NCBI GenBank assembly: GCA_963826145.1
Contig: CAWGVW010000002.1
Coordinates: 1,054,001-1,118,000 of the forward strand
Source: JBGPLJ01 sp963826145
GTDB lineage: Bacteria > Pseudomonadota > Gammaproteobacteria > Steroidobacterales > Steroidobacteraceae
DNA: 64,000 bases
Direction of reading: 5' to 3'
A program made the translations under genes and the position numbers. Positions 14,693-23,560 of the stretch are shown piece by piece; position 1 is the stretch's first letter, and each line of letters opens with the position of its first letter. The notes beneath the pieces are model-generated. The model had not been told where the DNA came from and did no database searches. It saw only the letters and a list, made by a program, of their open reading frames with translations.

Positions 14693-16876
14693 ATGTTCGA
14701 AACTGGACCCGGACGCCCGGTTCTTCGACCTTGGCTTTTCCTTTTGTGCGTTCTCGCGCTGCCGCTGCTGCCGCAGTGGGTGCATGCGGACAGCCCGTTT
14801 GTCCGGCCGCCGGAGCTTGAGCCCGACATCCAGTTCTGGACTCGCATCTACACTAAGGTCACGACCAACGGCGGACTCATTCACGACGACCGCTACCTGG
14901 GTGTCGTGTACGAGGAAATCAATTTTGACGCGAAGGACAGCCCGCGCCAGCGACAACACGTGGTCGAGGATGCCCGGGATCGCTACGCGGCGGTGCTGCG
15001 GCGCCTGGTCAGCGTCGCCGAAGGCAACTGGACGACGGAGGACAAGCGCGTTCGGGCGTTGTGGCCGGCGCAGGCAGGCGCGCGCGATTTCTCCGCCGCC
15101 GCCGATCACGTTCGGTTCCAGCTTGGGCAGGCGGACCGCTTCCGCGAGGGCCTGGTGCGCTCCGGTGAATGGGAAACGCACATCGTGGACACGCTCGCGA
15201 CGCTCGGACTGCCGAAGGAAATCGCGGCGCTCCCGCACGTCGAGTCCTCGTTCAATACCGCGGCCTATTCCAAGGTGGGTGCCGCGGGCATGTGGCAATT
15301 CATGCGCTCGACCGGCCGCCGCTTCATGCGTATCGATGGCGTCGTCGACGAACGCATGGACCCCTTCAAGTCGACGGTTGGTGCGGCCCAGCTCCTGCAA
15401 TACAACTACCAGCTTCTCGGCAGCTGGCCGCTCGCAATCACCGCCTACAACCACGGCGCTGAAGGCATGCGCCGCGCGAAGGCGCAGACGGGCACCGACG
15501 ACATCGTGACCATCGTTCGCAAGTACCAGAGCCGCACCTTCGGTTTCGCTTCCCGCAACTTCTACGTGTGCTTCCTCGCCGCGCTCGAGGTCGACCGCAA
15601 TGCCGAGACCTACTTCGGCGGCATCGCGCGCAAGCCGACGATCCGCAGCCACACAGTCGTCCTCGATCACTACATGCCGCTGAGTGCGATCGAAGCCGTA
15701 TCCGGCGTCGATCGCGGCACGCTGCGAACACTCAATCCATCGCTCCTCGGTTCCGTGTGGAATGGAAGCAGGTTCGTGCCGCGCGGATTCGAACTGCGAC
15801 TGCCGGACAATGGCCAGCCGTTCGACGCCTCGACGATGCTCGCAAGGGTGCCGGCCGACCAGCGCTATACGGTGCAGCGATCGGATCCCACGTATCGTGT
15901 GCGCAAGGGCGAAACACTTGACGCGATCGCGCGGGCGCGGGGCACCACTCCCGAGGCGCTCGCGAGCCTGAACCGCCTGCAACCGAACCAGGCATTGTCC
16001 CGCGGACAAGTACTGCGCCTGCCGGAGCCGAGGCCGCTCGCCGTGGCCGTGGCGACGTCGCCTCCGGCGAAACCGGAGCTCATGGAGGTTTACGTCGTGC
16101 GCCGCGGTGATGCGCTGTCAGAGATCGCGAAGCGCGTCGGGATTTCCGAGTCCGAACTGATGCGCATGAACGGACTTCGCGATCGCGACTATCTCTACGA
16201 AGGCCAGCAGCTGCGCGTAGCCGCCGGCGCCGCCAAGCCGTCGGAGCCGACTGGTGTCATCACGATCGCGCAATTGCCCTCGCCGCCGGTCGAGCAGGAT
16301 GTCGTCCCGGCCGAAACGGTGAGCGATGCCGAGCTCGCACGCCAGCAAGCTGCGCAGCCGGTCTCCGCCGCGCAGGCCGCAGAATTCGGCCCGTCGCTCA
16401 TGCCGGGGTCGGAATCGACCGCGACCGCCGATCCGAGCGACTACTCGGTTGCGTCGGACGGCACTATCGTCGTCCAGGGAGCCGAAACGCTCGGCCACTA
16501 CGCCGACTGGCTCGGCATCCGGGCCCAGCGGCTGCGAGAGCTCAATCACATGGTTTACCGCAAGCCGGTGGTCATCGGCCGGCGGCTGAAGCTCGATTTC
16601 AGCGCGGTTGACGCCGCGACCTTCGAGCAGCGCCGGCGCGGCTACCAGCAAGCACTGCAGGAAGCGTTCTTCGAGCAGTACCGCATCAGCGGCACCGAGA
16701 CGCATGTGGTGAAGTCCGGCGAATCGCTGTGGACCATCACGCACCAGCGCTCGAATCTGCCGATCTGGCTGGTGCGCCAGTACAACCCGGACGTCGATTT
16801 CGGCGACGTCCGGCCGGGCACGCGCATCAGCGTGCCGTTGATTACGCCGAGCGGCAGCGCGGGTGGCGCGCCGTGA
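14693..16876 (+). CDS. mltD: Membrane-bound lytic murein transglycosylase D with four LysM-type repeats
   Basis: Cleaves the MurNAc-GlcNAc bond of peptidoglycan with 1,6-anhydro ends. The 727-residue protein has a signal peptide (MFETGPGRPVLRPWLFLLC...), an SLT domain with catalytic E184 (LPHVESSFNTAAYSKVGAAGMWQFM), the AITAYNHG motif, and four C-terminal LysM-type repeats starting at YRVRKGETLDAIAR, YVVRRGDALSEIAK, the degenerate IVVQGAETLGHYADWLG and HVVKSGESLWTIT. There is no lipobox cysteine at the expected place, unlike E. coli MltD. A GTG at 14684 is an alternative start. The next lipoprotein gene overlaps by one base. Confidence 0.92.
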   Translation: MFETGPGRPVLRPWLFLLCVLALPLLPQWVHADSPFVRPPELEPDIQFWTRIYTKVTTNGGLIHDDRYLGVVYEEINFDAKDSPRQRQHVVEDARDRYAAVLRRLVSVAEGNWTTEDKRVRALWPAQAGARDFSAAADHVRFQLGQADRFREGLVRSGEWETHIVDTLATLGLPKEIAALPHVESSFNTAAYSKVGAAGMWQFMRSTGRRFMRIDGVVDERMDPFKSTVGAAQLLQYNYQLLGSWPLAITAYNHGAEGMRRAKAQTGTDDIVTIVRKYQSRTFGFASRNFYVCFLAALEVDRNAETYFGGIARKPTIRSHTVVLDHYMPLSAIEAVSGVDRGTLRTLNPSLLGSVWNGSRFVPRGFELRLPDNGQPFDASTMLARVPADQRYTVQRSDPTYRVRKGETLDAIARARGTTPEALASLNRLQPNQALSRGQVLRLPEPRPLAVAVATSPPAKPELMEVYVVRRGDALSEIAKRVGISESELMRMNGLRDRDYLYEGQQLRVAAGAAKPSEPTGVITIAQLPSPPVEQDVVPAETVSDAELARQQAAQPVSAAQAAEFGPSLMPGSESTATADPSDYSVASDGTIVVQGAETLGHYADWLGIRAQRLRELNHMVYRKPVVIGRRLKLDFSAVDAATFEQRRRGYQQALQEAFFEQYRISGTETHVVKSGESLWTITHQRSNLPIWLVRQYNPDVDFGDVRPGTRISVPLITPSGSAGGAP

Positions 16877-17250
16877 TGCGTGCGATCCGGTTGCTTGTCG
16901 TCTCGGTGCCGCTCGCGTCCTGCGCCACCTACCAGGCTTACGACGGCCCGGGCCAGCCCAGGTCCGCAACGGCTGTGATCAACGGCGACGCGAAGCTGCG
17001 GGCGGAGCTCCCGCTCGCGCTCGTCATCCGGTCCGTCGACGGGCGCACCGTCGACCTGCGTTATGCGAGCGTCGCGGTGACGGCGGGCCATCATCTCCTA
17101 ATCGTGGACTGCCAGGTGGGCGGCGCCACCGGTTCGACGAGCCGCCATCATGTGGAAGTGGACGCCGAGGGCGGTGAGCAATATCGCCTGCAGGCCGAGA
17201 TGCGGCCAGGCAACGAGAGCTGCGAACGCGTGTTTCTGGAACGCTATTGA
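16876..17250 (+). CDS. Small hypothetical lipoprotein
   Basis: A 124-residue protein with a lipoprotein signal ending LASC. The mature part (for example ELPLALVIRSVDGRTVDLRYASVAVTAGHHLLIVDCQ) looks like a compact beta-sandwich, of the kind that presents a single extracytoplasmic domain. No family is recognised. Its ATG overlaps the mltD stop, so it is translationally coupled to the lytic transglycosylase and may act with it in the envelope. Confidence 0.65.
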   Translation: MRAIRLLVVSVPLASCATYQAYDGPGQPRSATAVINGDAKLRAELPLALVIRSVDGRTVDLRYASVAVTAGHHLLIVDCQVGGATGSTSRHHVEVDAEGGEQYRLQAEMRPGNESCERVFLERY

Positions 17251-17257
17251 AGCGGGA

Positions 17258-17854
17258 TCAGTGCGGCGCGCCAGCGCCGTCAAGCAGTTCATCCGCGAAG
17301 GCCGGCAGTGTCGCGGTGGGCGGCTTCCACAAGCTGAAGACAAAAGACTCCCCAGCCTGCGTTTCGACCCTGAGCGAAGGGGCCGATGCGTGAGAAAGCG
17401 TGCGTACCTGCGCCGTCGTCAGCGGAAATACCAGCTCGGTGCTCCAGTCGGCGGGGGGCTTGTAGAACCGCACATGGCCCGGAGCATTCGTCTGGTCGGC
17501 GAGCTTGAAGAAAAGTGTCTCACCGCCGGCGTCGATGTCGATCGACGCAAACTCTGGTGGTTCCAGGTGATGAGGACCGACCCGTCCCCAGAGGACGGAT
17601 ACCCAGAGATAGTACGAGCGCGTACCCATGCGGTTCGTCTCCGCCAGGCCGACGTCGGCGAAGCTTGCGGCCTCGAGGCCCTGCTCGGGGAGCGGGGAGA
17701 AGAATTCCAGCGGGTGATCGAGCGTCGTGACCGTGAGCCCCGAGCGTTCATCGAGCCGTTCGACAAGCAGCGCATCGCCGTGCGTGGTCGCACAGGCTGC
17801 GAGCGCGGCGAGCGCGCTCGTGAGGAGCAAGGGTCGAATGACTCCCGTTTTCAT
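17258..17854 (-). CDS. Hypothetical lipoprotein
   Basis: A 198-residue protein with signal peptide and lipobox LAAC (MKTGVIRPLLLTSALAALAAC). Mature region has a mixed beta character (SYYLWVSVLWG, FASIDIDAGGETLFFKL, ELVFPLTTAQVRTL). No known family is recognised. It is convergent with the preceding lipoprotein (7 bases apart) and divergent from the next. Confidence 0.6.
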   Translation of the reverse strand: MKTGVIRPLLLTSALAALAACATTHGDALLVERLDERSGLTVTTLDHPLEFFSPLPEQGLEAASFADVGLAETNRMGTRSYYLWVSVLWGRVGPHHLEPPEFASIDIDAGGETLFFKLADQTNAPGHVRFYKPPADWSTELVFPLTTAQVRTLSHASAPSLRVETQAGESFVFSLWKPPTATLPAFADELLDGAGAPH

Positions 17855-17919
17855 GCGGTTCTAAGCCATTATAGCGACCCTTCACCGCGGCGCCGCTCGC
17901 GTTCATGCCAGGAGCCGAA

Positions 17920-18375
17920 ATGGGTCGAAGCCGTCGCATCGTTTTTCTTGCCTGCCTGCTGGCGCTTGGCGCCTGCGAGACGGGCTCGAGCCGCAAGGAG
18001 GTCGTGCGGTCTTACATTGGCGAGCTCCTCCTGGGCGAACACTGGGAGCGCTGGGACGAGTACATGGCCAAGGAGCCGAGTTACAACGGCAGCGAGCTCG
18101 GCCGGGCAACTTTCCAGGCGGTCTCCAAGTTTCTGCACACGACTTTCACCGACGTTCATGTGAGCGTTGAGGATCAGCGCGTGGACGGCCAGTGGGTCAC
18201 GACCCGCGTCACGCTGACGGGAGTGCACACGGGCCGTTTCCTCAATGTGATGCCCAGCAATCGCCCCGTGAAGTTTCGCGCCATTCTCCTGGACCGGGTC
18301 GAGGGCGGCCACGTCGTCGAGATGTGGCACCAGCTCGACTACTGGGATGCGCTCCTGCAGGTCGCCCGGCCGTGA
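17920..18375 (+). CDS. Lipoprotein with SnoaL-like (NTF2-fold) domain
   Basis: A 151-residue lipoprotein with lipobox LGAC. The remainder (VRSYIGELLLGEHWERWDEYMAKE, then FTDVHVSVEDQRVDGQWVTTR and HVVEMWHQLDYWDALLQ) has the pattern of a SnoaL/NTF2-like domain used for ligand binding or ester cyclase-type reactions. The ATG at 17920 has AGGAG five bases upstream and is preferred over the ATG at 17905. It overlaps the ATP-grasp gene by four bases (GTGA), so the two are coupled. Confidence 0.65.
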   Translation: MGRSRRIVFLACLLALGACETGSSRKEVVRSYIGELLLGEHWERWDEYMAKEPSYNGSELGRATFQAVSKFLHTTFTDVHVSVEDQRVDGQWVTTRVTLTGVHTGRFLNVMPSNRPVKFRAILLDRVEGGHVVEMWHQLDYWDALLQVARP

Positions 18376-19589
18376 ACGTCTATTTCGTCGTGCCGTTCTT
18401 CATGGACGCGACGCTCAGGTTCGTCGAGGGTGCGGCCAACTTGCCGGGCGTGAAGCTCGCGATCATCAGCCAGGATCCGATCGAGCGGCTGCCCGCGGCG
18501 CTGCGCGCGAAGGTCGCCGGTCATTGGCGCGTCGAGGACGGTCTCGACCCGGTGCGGATTGCGGATGCCGCCCGCCAGCTCGCCCGTCACGTCGGTGCGC
18601 CGGATCGCATCATCGGGTCGCTCGAACAGCTGCAGGTGCCGCTCGCGGAAGTGCGCGGGTACTTCGGGCTCCCTGGCCTCAGCGTCGAGGCCGCGCATAA
18701 CTTTCGCGACAAGGCGACGATGAAGACTGTGCTCGAACGCAGCGGGCTGCCGTGCGCGCGTCATCGGCTCGCGGCGTCGGGTGAGGAGGCGGTGACCTTC
18801 GTCGGGGAGGTTGGTCTTCCGGTCGTGGTGAAGCCGCCCGCCGGCGCCGGGGCGGTCAATACTTTCCGGCTCGACGATCCGGCGGACGTCGCACGCTATC
18901 TCGAGCGGCACCCACCGAGCGCACAGCGACCCGTGCTCTTCGAAGAATTCCTGCGCGGCGAGGAATTCTCGTTCGACGCGGTGCTCATCGAGGGCCGGAT
19001 GGTGTGGCATTCCATCTCAAGTTACCGGCCGGCGCCGCTCACGGTCCTCGAGAATCCGTGGATTCAGTGGTGTGTGCTGCTGCCCCGTGAAATCGACCAG
19101 CCCGAATTCGCGGACATCCGCCGCAGCGGCTTCAAGGCGCTGCGGGCGCTCGGGCTCGAGACCGGCATGAGCCACATGGAATGGTTTCGACGGACGGACG
19201 GCGGTATCGCGATTTCCGAGGCGGGCGCCCGCCCGCCCGGCGCGCAGTTCACTACGCTCATTTCCTACGCGCACGACTGCGATTTCTACACGGCCTGGCC
19301 GCGCCTCGTGATCTTCGGCGCCTTCGACGTGCCGGAGCGCCGCTACGCGACAGGAGCCGCCTACGTGCGCGGGCTTGGATCGGGGCGAGTGAAGGCGATC
19401 CATGGCCTCGAACAGGCGCAGCGCGAAGTGGGCGCCCTCGTGGTCGCGAGCCAGCTGCCGAAGCCCGGCCAGGCGCAGCCCTCCGGCTATGAAGGGGCGG
19501 GCTTCGTGATTCTGCGACACCCGGAAACTTCCGTCGTCGAGCAGGGACTGAAGAGGATCATCGAGATCCTGCGCATCGAATTGGCATGA
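18372..19589 (+). CDS. ATP-grasp family ligase of unknown substrate
   Basis: A 405-residue ATP-grasp enzyme. An N-terminal pre-ATP-grasp domain (residues 1-105) leads into FRDKATMKTVLERSGLPCARHRL, VGLPVVVKPPAGAGAVNTFRL (the lysine and glycine loop), VLFEEFLRGEEFSFDAVL, and the metal-binding end ISEAGARPPGAQF. Overall it resembles the carnosine-synthase/carbamoyl-phosphate-synthase-like ligases that join a carboxylate to an amine with ATP. The substrate cannot be told. GTG start overlaps the SnoaL-like lipoprotein stop. Confidence 0.8.
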   Translation: MNVYFVVPFFMDATLRFVEGAANLPGVKLAIISQDPIERLPAALRAKVAGHWRVEDGLDPVRIADAARQLARHVGAPDRIIGSLEQLQVPLAEVRGYFGLPGLSVEAAHNFRDKATMKTVLERSGLPCARHRLAASGEEAVTFVGEVGLPVVVKPPAGAGAVNTFRLDDPADVARYLERHPPSAQRPVLFEEFLRGEEFSFDAVLIEGRMVWHSISSYRPAPLTVLENPWIQWCVLLPREIDQPEFADIRRSGFKALRALGLETGMSHMEWFRRTDGGIAISEAGARPPGAQFTTLISYAHDCDFYTAWPRLVIFGAFDVPERRYATGAAYVRGLGSGRVKAIHGLEQAQREVGALVVASQLPKPGQAQPSGYEGAGFVILRHPETSVVEQGLKRIIEILRIELA

Positions 19590-19651
19590 GTCACGCGAAC
19601 GAAGCGCACAACTGTGAACGAGGTACGGTCGTTCCGCGGTGGCGCCGCCTT

Positions 19652-19657
19652 TATAAT
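19652..19657 (+). promoter_or_regulatory. Perfect -10 box upstream of the L,D-transpeptidase gene
   Basis: TATAAT at 19652-19657, eight bases before the chosen ATG at 19665, with no good -35. If used, transcription would start at or within a base of the ATG, giving a nearly leaderless mRNA. Confidence 0.35.
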
Positions 19658-19664
19658 TGCCGCC

Positions 19665-20180
19665 ATGCGACTTAAGGCGGTCCGGATTCAACTTTGTGCG
19701 CTTGCGCTGTGCTTCGCGATGCCGGCGTTCGGCCCTGCGACGGGCGATAGCCTCGCGACCGCCGACCGGGTGATCGTGAAGAAGTCCGAGCGGCGCATGT
19801 ACCTGTATCGCGGCGAGCAGGTCATCGCGAGCTACAAGGTCTCGCTGGGCTTGAATCCCGCCGGTCCGAAGCAGCGCGAAGGGGACTTTCGCACGCCCGA
19901 GGGCGACTATCGGTTGGGCCGGCGGAACTCCCGCAGCGAATACTTCCTTTCCATCCAGGTCACCTACCCGAACGATCGCGATTTGCAGCGTGCCCACGAC
20001 AACGGCTGGAGCCCGGGCGGTTCGATCATGGTCCACGGCATACCGAACGCTCCTCGCCATCCCGAAAGCTACTACGAGAGCTTCGACTGGACCGACGGCT
20101 GCATCGCGCTCTCGAATGTCGACATGGTCGACATGTGGCTGCTCACGACGGACGACACGCCGATCGCTATCGAGCCCTGA
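19665..20180 (+). CDS. L,D-transpeptidase (YkuD domain)
   Basis: A 171-residue exported protein: signal peptide MRLKAVRIQLCALALCFAMPAFG, then a YkuD domain with catalytic pair H124 (MVHGIP) and C146 (DWTDGCIALS). This class forms 3-3 peptidoglycan cross-links or attaches proteins to peptidoglycan. DADRVIVKK-SERRMYLYR and TPEGDYRLGRRN are typical. A GTG at 19614 would add 17 residues ahead of a worse signal peptide. Stand-alone, 25 bases or more after the ATP-grasp gene. Confidence 0.9.
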   Translation: MRLKAVRIQLCALALCFAMPAFGPATGDSLATADRVIVKKSERRMYLYRGEQVIASYKVSLGLNPAGPKQREGDFRTPEGDYRLGRRNSRSEYFLSIQVTYPNDRDLQRAHDNGWSPGGSIMVHGIPNAPRHPESYYESFDWTDGCIALSNVDMVDMWLLTTDDTPIAIEP

Positions 20181-20266
20181 CCATCGCATCCTGAAGCCCT
20201 TGGTTTTGTCCGGCCGAGCCGGGACAATGTCGCTGCCCCAAGGGTCCCGCATCGCCTCCCCCTGCA

Positions 20267-21694
20267 ATGAAAACACGCTTAGAAACCAGCGTCGTCCTGC
20301 CGAATCACCTCGATGCGGATCCCGGTGCGCCAGACCTCGTCGATGCGCGCGTTACGCCGAAGGGGAGCCTCGAGATGCTCTCGCAGCAGGAAGTCGACCG
20401 CCTGCTCGACTCGGGGCAGGGCGGCCTCTACCCGCTCTTTCGGCGCTGCGCGCTCGCTGTCCTCAATTCCGGCAGCGAGATCGATGACGCGAAACAGATC
20501 TTCGAGGCCTACAGGGATTTCGACATCCGCATCGTGCGCCAGGCCTGGGGCATCAAGCTCGAGATCAAGAACGCTCCCGCGACCGCCTTCGTCGACGGCG
20601 AGATGATCAAGGGGATCAAGGAGCACCTGTTCGCGGTGCTGCGCGACATCGTCTACACCTCGAACGAAGTCATCGACTCGAAGCGCTTCGACCTTGAGGA
20701 CCCGACCCACATCACGAACGCGGTCTTCCACATCCTGCGCAACGCCCGCGTGCTCGAAACGAAGGGCCGGCCGAATCTCATCGTCTGCTGGGGTGGCCAT
20801 TCGATCGGCCGCGACGAGTACAACTACACGAAGAAGGTCGGTTACGAACTCGGTCTGCGCGGCCTCGATGTCTGCACCGGCTGCGGCCCAGGCGCCATGA
20901 AGGGACCGATGAAGGGCGCGACGATCGGCCATTCCAAGCAACGCATCATGCTCGGCCGCTACATCGGCATCACCGAGCCCGGGATCATTGCCGCCGAGCC
21001 GCCGAATCCGATCGTCAATAACCTCGTGATCATGCCGGACATCGAAAAGCGCCTGGAAGCGTTCGTCCGCATGGGGCACGGCATCGTCGTGTTTCCGGGC
21101 GGCGCCGGCACCGCGGAAGAAATCCTCTATCTGCTCGGAATCCTCCTCGATCCCGCCAACGCGCGCCAGCCGATGCCGGTGATTTTCACGGGGCCGGCCG
21201 AGAGCGCGGCGTATTTCGAGCAGATCCAGGCCTTCATCGCGACAACGCTTGGCGCAACGGCAGCGCGCCGCGTCGAAGTCGTCATCGACGATCCGGCGCG
21301 GGCAGCACGGGCGGCGGTGAAGGGACTCGAGGAAGTGCGCGACTGGCGCAAGCGCTCGAGCGATTCGTACAACTACAACTGGCTCCTCAGGATTCCGCCC
21401 GATTTGCAGGTGCCCTTCAACGTAACGCACGAGAACATGCGCCGGCTCGAATTGACGCGACGCCAGCCGGTGCACGACCTTGCCGCAAACCTGCGCCGCG
21501 CGTTCTCCGGAATCGTGGCCGGCAACGTCAAGGACTACGGCATACGGGCGATCGAACAGCATGGACTGTTTGAACTGCGCGGTGACCCCGAAGTGCTCCG
21601 CCCCCTCGATGAGCTGCTGGCGTCGTTCGTTCGCCAGAAGCGCATGAAGCTCGCGGGCCGCGAGTACCAGCCCTGCTATCGGCTGATCGCGTGA
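20267..21694 (+). CDS. ppnN: Nucleotide 5'-monophosphate nucleosidase PpnN (LOG family)
   Basis: Cleaves purine and pyrimidine NMPs to free base and ribose 5-phosphate; the E. coli enzyme is stimulated by (p)ppGpp. The 475-residue protein has an N-terminal regulatory domain, the LOG core with VCWGGHSIGRDEYNYTKKVGYELG, CTGCGPGAMKGPMKGA and the signature PGGAGTAEE near residue 277, and a C-terminal domain (RIPPDLQVPFNVTHENM). Length is close to E. coli PpnN. The stop overlaps the next gene by four bases (GTGA). Confidence 0.93.
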   Translation: MKTRLETSVVLPNHLDADPGAPDLVDARVTPKGSLEMLSQQEVDRLLDSGQGGLYPLFRRCALAVLNSGSEIDDAKQIFEAYRDFDIRIVRQAWGIKLEIKNAPATAFVDGEMIKGIKEHLFAVLRDIVYTSNEVIDSKRFDLEDPTHITNAVFHILRNARVLETKGRPNLIVCWGGHSIGRDEYNYTKKVGYELGLRGLDVCTGCGPGAMKGPMKGATIGHSKQRIMLGRYIGITEPGIIAAEPPNPIVNNLVIMPDIEKRLEAFVRMGHGIVVFPGGAGTAEEILYLLGILLDPANARQPMPVIFTGPAESAAYFEQIQAFIATTLGATAARRVEVVIDDPARAARAAVKGLEEVRDWRKRSSDSYNYNWLLRIPPDLQVPFNVTHENMRRLELTRRQPVHDLAANLRRAFSGIVAGNVKDYGIRAIEQHGLFELRGDPEVLRPLDELLASFVRQKRMKLAGREYQPCYRLIA

Positions 21695-22419
21695 GCACGA
21701 CCCGCGTCCGCTACCGCTTCAACCTGCCGAACGGCGAGCGCGAGACATTCGATCTTTTCTTCGAGGGAGCGGACTTTCGCCTGTTGAATCCGGTGCCGAA
21801 GCCGCTGCCGTTCTGGGCGGAACTCAGCTTCAATCGCTGCGAGAACTGCCCGCTCTCGGCCGCCGAGCATCCCGCATGCCCCGCAGCCGCCCAGCTCGTT
21901 TCCGTCGTCGAAAGGATCGAAACGCTGGTGTCCTACGACGAATTGCGCATCGACGTACTCACGGCGGAGCGCTCGATCACTCAGACCACGACGGCCCAGC
22001 AGGCGCTCGCCTCGCTCTTCGGCCTCATCCTCTCGACGAGCGGCTGCCCGCGAACGGCGTTTCTGAGGCCCATGGCGCGCTTTCACCTGCCGCTCGCGAA
22101 CGAGCTGGAAACGCTCTACCGCTCGGTCACGATGCACCTCCTCGATCAGCATTTCCGCCGCAGCCGCGGCGAGAGCGTCGATGACAATTTCTCGGAACTG
22201 AAGGCCGCATACCGCGAATTGCATCCGGTGAACCGCGGCATCGCGAAGCGGCTGCGTGCCGCGAGCCGCAGCGATCCGGCACTGAACGCGGTGACGCTGC
22301 TCGACACCTACGCGAGCCTCCTGCCGAATACTCTCGAGCAATCGCTCGAGGAACTCGACGCATTGTTCGCGGCTGGACGCGCGACGGCAGCGGGTGGAAA
22401 TTCCGGCGCAGGGAATTGA
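21691..22419 (+). CDS. Conserved-looking hypothetical protein with cysteine cluster
   Basis: A 242-residue soluble protein. The N-terminal part (YRFNLPNGERETFDLFFEG) is followed by a cysteine cluster CENCPLSAAEHPACPAAAQL that could bind metal. The C-terminal half is helical (ELETLYRSVTMHLLDQHFRRSRGE). No firm family assignment. It starts inside the ppnN stop (GTGA) and so is co-translated with a nucleotide hydrolase; its function may relate to it, but this is not shown. Confidence 0.65.
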   Translation: MSTTRVRYRFNLPNGERETFDLFFEGADFRLLNPVPKPLPFWAELSFNRCENCPLSAAEHPACPAAAQLVSVVERIETLVSYDELRIDVLTAERSITQTTTAQQALASLFGLILSTSGCPRTAFLRPMARFHLPLANELETLYRSVTMHLLDQHFRRSRGESVDDNFSELKAAYRELHPVNRGIAKRLRAASRSDPALNAVTLLDTYASLLPNTLEQSLEELDALFAAGRATAAGGNSGAGN

Positions 22420-22566
22420 GTGCCGTCGTTATTGCGAGAGCCAGCCCACAACACTTGCGTTGCTTTTCCCACATTTAACAGTGCCGGCCCGGGCTCTGTG
22501 ATCCAGTTCCTGACCGTTCCGCGCACGCCGATTAGTGTGGTGCAGAACTCGCAAGGAACACGCGCC

Positions 22567-22818
22567 ATGAGTGAATCAAAAACCTACAAAGCCGACACGA
22601 CCGCCGCACGGGATGGCGGATCGCAGTCACCCGGGACGGGCAGTCCAGCGGCCGGCAAACCGGCCCGCGCGGGCAACGGCTGGGACTACGCCAGCTGGTT
22701 GAACCGCGGCCAGAAGCCGAACGGCAGGCACGCTGCGATCACGAAGAGCCTGTACACCTGGTCGAACTACAAGAGCTGGGCCGACAAGGTCCGCTCGAGC
22801 TGGGACGACGACAAGTAG
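22567..22818 (+). CDS. Hypothetical 83-residue hydrophilic protein
   Basis: Starts MSESKTYKAD, glycine/serine/alanine-rich and probably disordered for 40 residues, then a tryptophan-rich part (GNGWDYASWLNRGQKPNGRH, TWSNYKSWADKVRSSWDDDK). AAGGAA lies about eight bases upstream of the ATG. Five tryptophans in the last 45 residues suggest a real, constrained sequence. No family is recognised. Confidence 0.5.
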   Translation: MSESKTYKADTTAARDGGSQSPGTGSPAAGKPARAGNGWDYASWLNRGQKPNGRHAAITKSLYTWSNYKSWADKVRSSWDDDK

Positions 22819-22828
22819 TTCGGATCCT

Positions 22829-23560
22829 TCAGGAGGACTGCACGGCCGCGGGTGTCGCGACCGGTGCATCCACCAGCGCGGCCTCTTCCGCCGCAGGCGG
22901 AACGCCCGTGGCCGTCCGCTGCTCAAGCCAGCCGATGAGCGACGTCCACTGCTCGAGATCGTCCCGCACGAGATAGGGCTTCATCTCGTGGATGCCGACG
23001 CCGAGCTCCGCCGCCTTGATGTAGTTCTGCGAGTCGCGGATGGTCGCGACGATGGGGATCTGCAGTGTCGAGAGGAAGCGGATCAGGGATTGGTACATGA
23101 GCGTCTGGCGCTTCACGCGGTTCGCGATCACGCCGATGCGGTTGTCCTGACGGCGGATCTTGGCAACGAGCAGCAGGTCCGCGATCACCTTGGAACAGGC
23201 GTGGATATCGATGTCCGAGGGCAGCACCGGCACGAGAATCGCATCGGCGCCCCGCGTGATTTCCGGCAGGTCCTGTGCGAAGAGCGCCGCCGGCGTGTCG
23301 GTCACCACACGATCGGTTTCCTGCGGGATGCGCATGTGAAAGCTGCGCGTCGTACGGTTGTTGCGCTCGAAAGCCGCGATGCCGTGGATGAGCGCCTGGG
23401 TCGTCTGCCGCTTTTTCAGCCAGCGCGTGCTCGAGGCCTGCGGATCGTAGTCCATCAGCGTCGTCTTCAACCCGCGCGCAGCGTAGTAGCTCGCCAGGTT
23501 CGTGGCGATCGTGGTCTTGCCGGATCCCCCTTTGGGGTTCAGTACTACGATGCGCAACAT
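22829..23560 (-). CDS. ParA/MinD-type ATPase (orphan ParA)
   Basis: A 243-residue deviant-Walker ATPase: LNPKGGSGKTT (residues 8-17, with the signature lysine K10), DYDPQASSTRW, DTPAAL and ADAILVPVLPSDIDIHA. ParA-type proteins position chromosomes, plasmids or other cargo on the nucleoid. There is no parB or parS beside it, so it is an orphan ParA with unknown cargo. The start at 23560 puts the P-loop at the N-terminus, as usual. Downstream stop is 10 bases from the stop of the convergent small gene. Confidence 0.88.
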   Translation of the reverse strand: MLRIVVLNPKGGSGKTTIATNLASYYAARGLKTTLMDYDPQASSTRWLKKRQTTQALIHGIAAFERNNRTTRSFHMRIPQETDRVVTDTPAALFAQDLPEITRGADAILVPVLPSDIDIHACSKVIADLLLVAKIRRQDNRIGVIANRVKRQTLMYQSLIRFLSTLQIPIVATIRDSQNYIKAAELGVGIHEMKPYLVRDDLEQWTSLIGWLEQRTATGVPPAAEEAALVDAPVATPAAVQSS

